Position numbers and translations under genes: made by a program. The notes under the pieces are model-generated. The model was not told the origin of the DNA. It saw nothing but the letters and a program-made list of their open reading frames with translations, and searched no databases. Shown piece after piece: positions 6,616 to 7,762 of a stretch of 7,762 nt of DNA. Location: assembly GCA_018500075.1 (NCBI GenBank), contig JAHBAN010000153.1, positions 1 through 7,762 of the forward strand. Reading direction: 5' to 3'. Source of the stretch: Flavobacteriia bacterium. Its GTDB lineage: Bacteria > Bacteroidota > Bacteroidia > Flavobacteriales > Flavobacteriaceae. Numbering within the stretch: position 1 is the stretch's first letter; every line of letters starts with the position of its first letter.

Positions 6616-7440
6616 TTAGTGAACAGATTTTACAAACGCTTTGCAACGTTCGCTGGTTGGGTTGTTGAACACCTTGTCTGGTGTTCCTTCTTCTTCCACT
6701 TCGCCTTGATGTAGAAACATGACCTTGCTTGAGACATCGCGCGCAAAAGCCATTTCATGCGTTACAAGGATCATTGTGCGACCTTCTTCTGCAATCGAAT
6801 GAATGACTTTCAATACTTCTGAGACCAGCTCCGGATCAAGGGCCGAGGTTGGCTCGTCAAACAGCATGGCCTGCGGCTCGATGGCGAGCGCACGGGCAAT
6901 TGCGGCGCGCTGCTGCTGGCCGCCCGAAAGATAGGCTGGAAACTGGTCACGTTTGTCAAACAGCCCGACGCGGTGAAGCATTGCCTCGCCTTTTTCGATC
7001 GCTTCGGCCTTGCTCATGCCCAAGACATGAACCGGCGCTTCAATGACATTTTGCAGCACGGTCATGTGCCGCCAGAGCGCGAAATTCTGAAACACCATGC
7101 CGAGGTTGGTGCGCAGGCGCTCGATCTGTCTGGGATCGGCGATCTGGAGTTCGTTGTTGCGCAATTTGCCGAATTTGACTTGCTCACCGGCGATGGAAAT
7201 CAAGCCGGAAGAGGGCAGCTCCAACAGGTTGATGCAGCGCAAAAACGTAGATTTGCCCGACCCTGACGCCCCGATGATTGAAATGACATCGCCGTCATGC
7301 GCGTCTAGGGACACGCCTTTGAGGACCTCAAGATCGCCATAGCTTTTGTGCAAATCCTCGACATAGACCGCGGAGGTATCTGTCTTGGGCGTTTGAGCCT
7401 CGCGGCTTTTTTTTGTCGGGGCTTCCATCGTTGCGCTCAC
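6616..7440 (-). CDS. Polar amino-acid ABC transporter ATP-binding protein, HisP type
   Basis: Cytoplasmic ATPase, 274 residues, that powers uptake through the two permeases. All nucleotide-binding elements are present: Walker A GASGSGKST (57-65), Q-loop Gln118 in MVFQNFALW, signature LSGGQQQR (171-178), Walker B MLFDEP (192-197), D-loop SALD (199-202) and switch His228 in VTHEM. The core begins near AVYVEDLHKSYG (24-35), leaving a polar N-terminal extension of about 22 residues that is longer than E. coli HisP's. The start is taken as the GTG at 7440-7438, because AAGGAG on the minus strand lies about nine bases before it; the internal ATG four codons later would be too far from that site. 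The extension includes an eight-A coding tract (7407-7414). This is the first gene of the operon; the ATPase, receptor, Q, M order is the one I recall for the Agrobacterium nopaline (noc) transporter. Confidence 0.94.
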   Translation of the reverse strand: MSATMEAPTKKSREAQTPKTDTSAVYVEDLHKSYGDLEVLKGVSLDAHDGDVISIIGASGSGKSTFLRCINLLELPSSGLISIAGEQVKFGKLRNNELQIADPRQIERLRTNLGMVFQNFALWRHMTVLQNVIEAPVHVLGMSKAEAIEKGEAMLHRVGLFDKRDQFPAYLSGGQQQRAAIARALAIEPQAMLFDEPTSALDPELVSEVLKVIHSIAEEGRTMILVTHEMAFARDVSSKVMFLHQGEVEEEGTPDKVFNNPTSERCKAFVKSVH

Positions 7441-7488
7441 TCTAAGGTGCTCCTTTTGTCATGCTGCAAATCCACACCTCAGGATTTC

Positions 7489-7496
7489 GTGATCAC
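7489..7496. promoter_or_regulatory. GTGATCAC palindrome, possible operator
   Basis: A perfect eight-base palindrome lies about 50 bases upstream of the ATPase start and just downstream of the candidate -10 box. That position would suit a repressor site near the transcription start. An eight-base palindrome can occur by chance, and the regulator is unknown. Confidence 0.2.
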
Positions 7497-7505
7497 AGCC
7501 CATGT

Positions 7506-7533
7506 AAATTATCGAATGACAGTCACCCGTCAA
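7506..7533 (-). promoter_or_regulatory. Candidate sigma-70-type promoter for the amino-acid ABC operon
   Basis: Reading the minus strand, TTGACG (7533-7528) fits a -35 box and TAATTT (7511-7506) a -10 box with a 16-base spacer; GATAAT overlaps it but is two bases closer. The spacer contains TGAC-A-GTCA in the plus-strand sense (7517-7525). A start near 7499 would leave a leader of about 58 bases before the GTG. The -35 is good and the -10 weak, as is common in alphaproteobacteria. No other promoter-like stretch stands out in this gap. Confidence 0.4.
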
Positions 7534-7550
7534 CCTATTTCCGAGATGGC

Positions 7551-7591
7551 CCTGCCCTGCTTTGTGGGGCAGGACGCATTTATGCGTCCTG
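7551..7591. other. Overlapping, mutually exclusive hairpins
   Basis: The first hairpin is CCTGCCCTGC (7551-7560) pairing with GTGGGGCAGG (7564-7573) around a TTT loop: ten pairs, two of them G-T. The second is CAGGACGCAT (7570-7579) pairing with ATGCGTCCTG (7582-7591): ten perfect pairs around TT. They share 7570-7573, so only one can be complete at a time. No T-run follows on either strand, so this is not a classic terminator. It may be the transcript end of the upstream minus-strand gene, an attenuator-like switch, or a protein-bound cruciform. Confidence 0.6.
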
Positions 7592-7643
7592 TGGGTTGTA
7601 GGCCCTGTGTGTTATGCGCCCAGTGGTGAGAGCGGACAGGCCT

Positions 7644-7742
7644 TTAGAAATACTCGAAAACCGGCGGCGCGCCAACTGTAAGATGAGGCCTTGGCGCAGC
7701 CTGTGCTGCGCGCTTATGGGCGGCAGGATGCTCGACTCTGGC
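7644..7742 (-). CDS. Possible C-terminal fragment of an unidentified gene, cut by the contig end
   Basis: The minus-strand frame is open from the adapter junction to a TAA (7646-7644), giving 32 residues that end LTVGAPPVFEYF. The composition (Pro, Ala, Val, His, few Cys) is more protein-like than that of the complementary plus-strand frame from 7614, which yields an Arg/Cys/Met-rich peptide. The fragment has the same orientation as the ABC operon and ends about 50 bases before the hairpin pair, as expected for a gene with a downstream transcript-end structure. I do not recognise the family, and 32 residues are too few to be sure the frame is coding. Confidence 0.35.
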   Translation of the reverse strand, partial: ARVEHPAAHKRAAQAAPRPHLTVGAPPVFEYF

Positions 7743-7743
7743 T

Positions 7744-7762
7744 CTGTCTCTTATACACATCT
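7744..7762. other. Tn5 mosaic end / Nextera adapter sequence (artefact)
   Basis: The final 19 bases, CTGTCTCTTATACACATCT, are identical to the reverse complement of the Tn5 mosaic-end sequence (AGATGTGTATAAGAGACAG) used in transposase-based library preparation. They abut the contig end exactly, so they are untrimmed adapter and not genomic DNA, and the real sequence stops at 7743. Confidence 0.97.

Larger units (their letters stand above)
7441..7743. other. 303-base region upstream of the ATPase gene
   Basis: This gap holds, from left to right, the ATPase ribosome site, a GTGATCAC palindrome, a candidate promoter, the overlapping hairpins, a plain stretch at 7592-7643 and then the possible C-terminal gene fragment. 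I see no tRNA, riboswitch core or other RNA gene in it. Short open frames on the plus strand here have no ribosome site or recognisable domain. Confidence 0.7.

Noticed and set aside
7600..7700. Possible small RNA gene (tRNA, SRP RNA or RNase P piece)
   Set aside because: A few short stretches looked suggestive, but no cloverleaf, conserved core or matching closing stems could be drawn.
7614..7743. Plus-strand open frame running to the contig end
   Set aside because: There is no ribosome site, the peptide is rich in Arg, Cys and Met with no known motif, and the opposite strand gives a more credible C-terminus.
7744..7762. Native Tn5-like transposon end
   Set aside because: The match is exactly the 19-base library adapter, sits flush with the sequence end and has no transposase or target duplication beside it.

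Overview
The window looks like one end-to-end contig from a GC-rich alphaproteobacterium, most likely a marine Roseobacter-type member of the Rhodobacteraceae. This rests on codon usage, the style of the proteins, and the pairing of a TRAP transporter with a polar amino-acid ABC transporter. The assignment is by resemblance only; there is no rRNA or other marker gene. The last 19 bases exactly match the Tn5/Nextera mosaic-end adapter, so the right edge is a library artefact and genomic sequence ends at about 7743.

Left half (plus strand, 1-4304): the 3' half of a leuC-like gene and a complete leuD-like gene (large and small subunits of an isopropylmalate-isomerase-type hydro-lyase), then a full tripartite TRAP transporter, dctP-dctQ-dctM. 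leuC/leuD and dctQ/dctM each overlap by one base. The 85-base leuD-dctP spacer and the 56-base dctP-dctQ spacer both carry small GC-rich stem-loops. The leuCD pair is divergent (GSGSSREAA in LeuD where E. coli has GCGSSREHA) and has no other leucine genes beside it. The reading I favour is a paralogous hydro-lyase acting on a carboxylic acid imported by the TRAP system. That link is inference from gene order.

Right half (minus strand, 7440 down to 4337): a four-gene ABC uptake operon for a basic or opine-like amino acid, in the order ATPase, periplasmic binding protein, HisQ-type permease, HisM-type permease. The binding protein is clearly of the HisJ/ArgT type. A good intrinsic terminator sits between the binding-protein gene and the permeases and probably sets the usual excess of binding protein. 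The two operons converge at 4304/4337 with a 32-base gap and no recognisable terminator.

Right end (7441-7743): a leader region with a candidate promoter, a GTGATCAC palindrome, and a striking pair of overlapping, mutually exclusive hairpins (7551-7591). Beyond these is a probable minus-strand C-terminal fragment of an unidentified gene, cut by the contig end. I found no CRISPR, insertion sequence, phage gene, tRNA or rRNA. The genes are mostly ordinary transport and metabolism; the most unusual signals are the divergent leuCD-TRAP combination, the overlapping hairpins and the adapter end.
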